A stretch of 64,000 nucleotides of DNA from Craterostigma plantagineum (Eukaryota > Streptophyta > Magnoliopsida > Lamiales > Linderniaceae), in the NCBI GenBank assembly GCA_027422505.1, contig JAPQWV010000018.1, positions 14,278,001-14,342,000 on the forward strand. The letters run 5' to 3'. This document shows, piece after piece, positions 62,810-64,000 of this stretch. The translations under genes were made by a program, and so were the position numbers. A model generated the notes under the pieces. It was given only the letters and a program-made list of their open reading frames with translations. It was not told the origin of the DNA and did not search any database. Position 1 is the stretch's first letter. Each line of letters opens with the position of its first letter.

Positions 62810-63407
62810 AATAGTCGACATTTTAAAAAAATGTGGTTTGATTTCTTAGTTTTCGAAATGTCCACAGAGCAAAACTAAGAATAAGAGCTATGATGTAATC
62901 GAAATGTGAATTGCGTGGACTCATTTGCTTAGAAGTACGCTTAATGATTTGGAAGATTAAATTGCTATGGTTGTTCTCCCTCTGAAATCCCTTCAGTTTT
63001 TCCGAGAATAGGACGCATATGTCGAAAAGTAATTCGCATGAAAATAAGTTTTTCGTGTCTAGAATATGATGATAACTATGTTATAATGTTTGTTGGCCTA
63101 GACGCTTAAGAATTAAGAATGAAGGTAGCGTGATTCATATCTTAATTTAAAGTATTTTATTTCGACATGTCATAGGCTGATTTCTTTTATTATTTATCTT
63201 AGACAAGGAATTTCCTTTTACGAGTTGTCATGAAGATTTGTACTCAAACTCTTTAGAGCATGAGCTCTTGTATCATGATAAATGACCAGTTCACCTATAA
63301 ACTTATATGTGAATGGAGAGAATCATATTTTTGAATTTATATACTTTATTTCCATCACACCAAGATAGAAAATTATATCTTAATAAATCATCCTTGCTTA
63401 TTATATA

Positions 63408-63444
<37 letters not shown>

Positions 63445-63650
63445 TTGTACGTATGTATATATTTTTATTAGGTTTTATTTGCTTGCAATTTCTTTGTTTT
63501 TCCTTTACATTTTATTTTTCGGAGAAAAAAGGGGCCGAAGCCGAAATTACGATCACTTCACATTATTTGATCGAGCATATTTATAATGAACAGGAGGAGC
63601 CCATACACATTGCGAATGGGATCCCCTGTCCCATTACATGTCTCATTCAA
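62810..63650. other. 3' flank of gene 7
   Basis: No gene. CATAGGCTGATTTCTTTTATT (in parts, 63172-63192) resembles the GGCCGACTTCTT promoter block with the DRE core mutated, and could be the remnant of a promoter for a further paralogue beyond the window. An (AT)n run lies at 63404-63441. Confidence 0.35.
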
Positions 63651-63654
63651 GGTT

Positions 63655-64000
63655 TTGAAAATCGGACCGGACCGGCCGGAAACCGGGTCCGATTCTAGCC
63701 CGGTATAAGCTTTTATTTAAAAAAAAAAAGAAAAAACAATAGATCATAATATAAAGCGTAAAACTGAATAAAGTTGCTAATCTTTTAAAGTGGTTCAATG
63801 GTATAGTGTTGGGCTATTATATAAATGGGTTGGGTTCGAATCATCCAAAACCAAACATCATATTTTTTGTTTTATAATAACTACTGGAGCAGATTTTTTA
63901 TTTTTATTTACTTTTGACCCAAAATTTTATAGATGTATTTTTGTAGTCCGTGGTATAATTAATTTCAACTACCAATACAATTTACTTTATTTAATTTTGA
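63655..64000. mobile_element. Possible MITE with tRNA-like segment, cut by the window edge
   Basis: GGTTTTGAAAATCGGACCGG at 63652 resembles the end of a common plant hAT-type MITE. Downstream, GTGGTTCAATGGTATAGTG (A-box-like, 63791) and GGGTTCGAATCATCC (B-box-like, 63833) give a tRNA-like segment. The right end is not in the window, so class and length are open. Confidence 0.4.

Overview
The window is plant nuclear DNA, from an angiosperm and most likely a eudicot. The evidence is dense nested LTR retrotransposons of plant Copia and chromovirus lineages, CACTA, hAT and Harbinger-type DNA elements, a plant L1-type LINE fragment, and a plant-specific gene family. I cannot name the species. Most of the 64 kb is transposon sequence in various states of decay.

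The only non-transposon genes I can support are seven copies of one small, intronless, secreted, six-cysteine protein gene, all on the + strand (about 17.9, 26.7, 35.4, 37.8, 54.0, 56.7 and 62.4 kb). The cysteine layout and flanking residues match the Gnk2 / DUF26 domain (ginkbilobin-2, cysteine-rich repeat secretory proteins). Four copies are intact (17904-18308, 37792-38178, 56723-57118, 62371-62802). Three are broken (26705-27084, 35374-35746, 53999-54507). The family is divergent: the canonical C-X8-C-X2-C is C-X10-C-X2-C, and the three residues I recall as binding mannose in Gnk2 are all replaced. The genes share short upstream blocks: GGCCGACTTC (a DRE/CRT core) in four promoters, a TCATTGTCCGCCAAA block, and an ATAGACAATAACAAGG block. 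This suggests co-regulated paralogues that arose by tandem duplication and were pushed apart by transposons.

Layout. 1-6955: SIRE-type Copia element, minus strand. 6980-8981: relic of another Copia element. 8987-13315: Copia-like derivative with a truncated 5' LTR and target duplication ATTGT. 15186-16166: an LTR with its polypurine tract. 16288-17427: non-autonomous CACTA element with duplication GAA. 17.6-18.3 kb: gene 1. 18496-19089: Tourist-like MITE. 19.2-26.15 kb: tandem and inverted cluster of a gag-only LTR element. 26.5-27.1 kb: gene 2. 27245-33116: composite of two Copia-type elements in opposite orientation plus a LINE insertion. 33.1-34.6 kb: two Copia fragments. 35.2-38.2 kb: genes 3 and 4. 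38673-40868: short gag-only LTR element (duplication CCACG). 40914-44981: solo LTR (AAATA) holding a second, Tekay-like solo LTR (42041-44764, ATGCC). 46318-49943: second gag-only element (TATAT) with a hAT MITE in one LTR. 50595-53913: short-LTR Copia element inserted inside the promoter of gene 5. 53999-57118: genes 5 and 6 with three MITEs. 58.4-61.6 kb: decayed CACTA transposase. 62.4 kb: gene 7.

Three things stand out. The first is the Gnk2-like array with its conserved promoter module. The second is a gag-only retroelement family (19.2-26.2 and 46.3-49.9 kb) whose protein joins a UBN2/DUF4219-like gag head to a long Lys/Glu-rich coiled coil, and whose reading frame starts in the tRNA primer-binding site. 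The third is that many insertions can be ordered in time, because target-site duplications are visible by eye.
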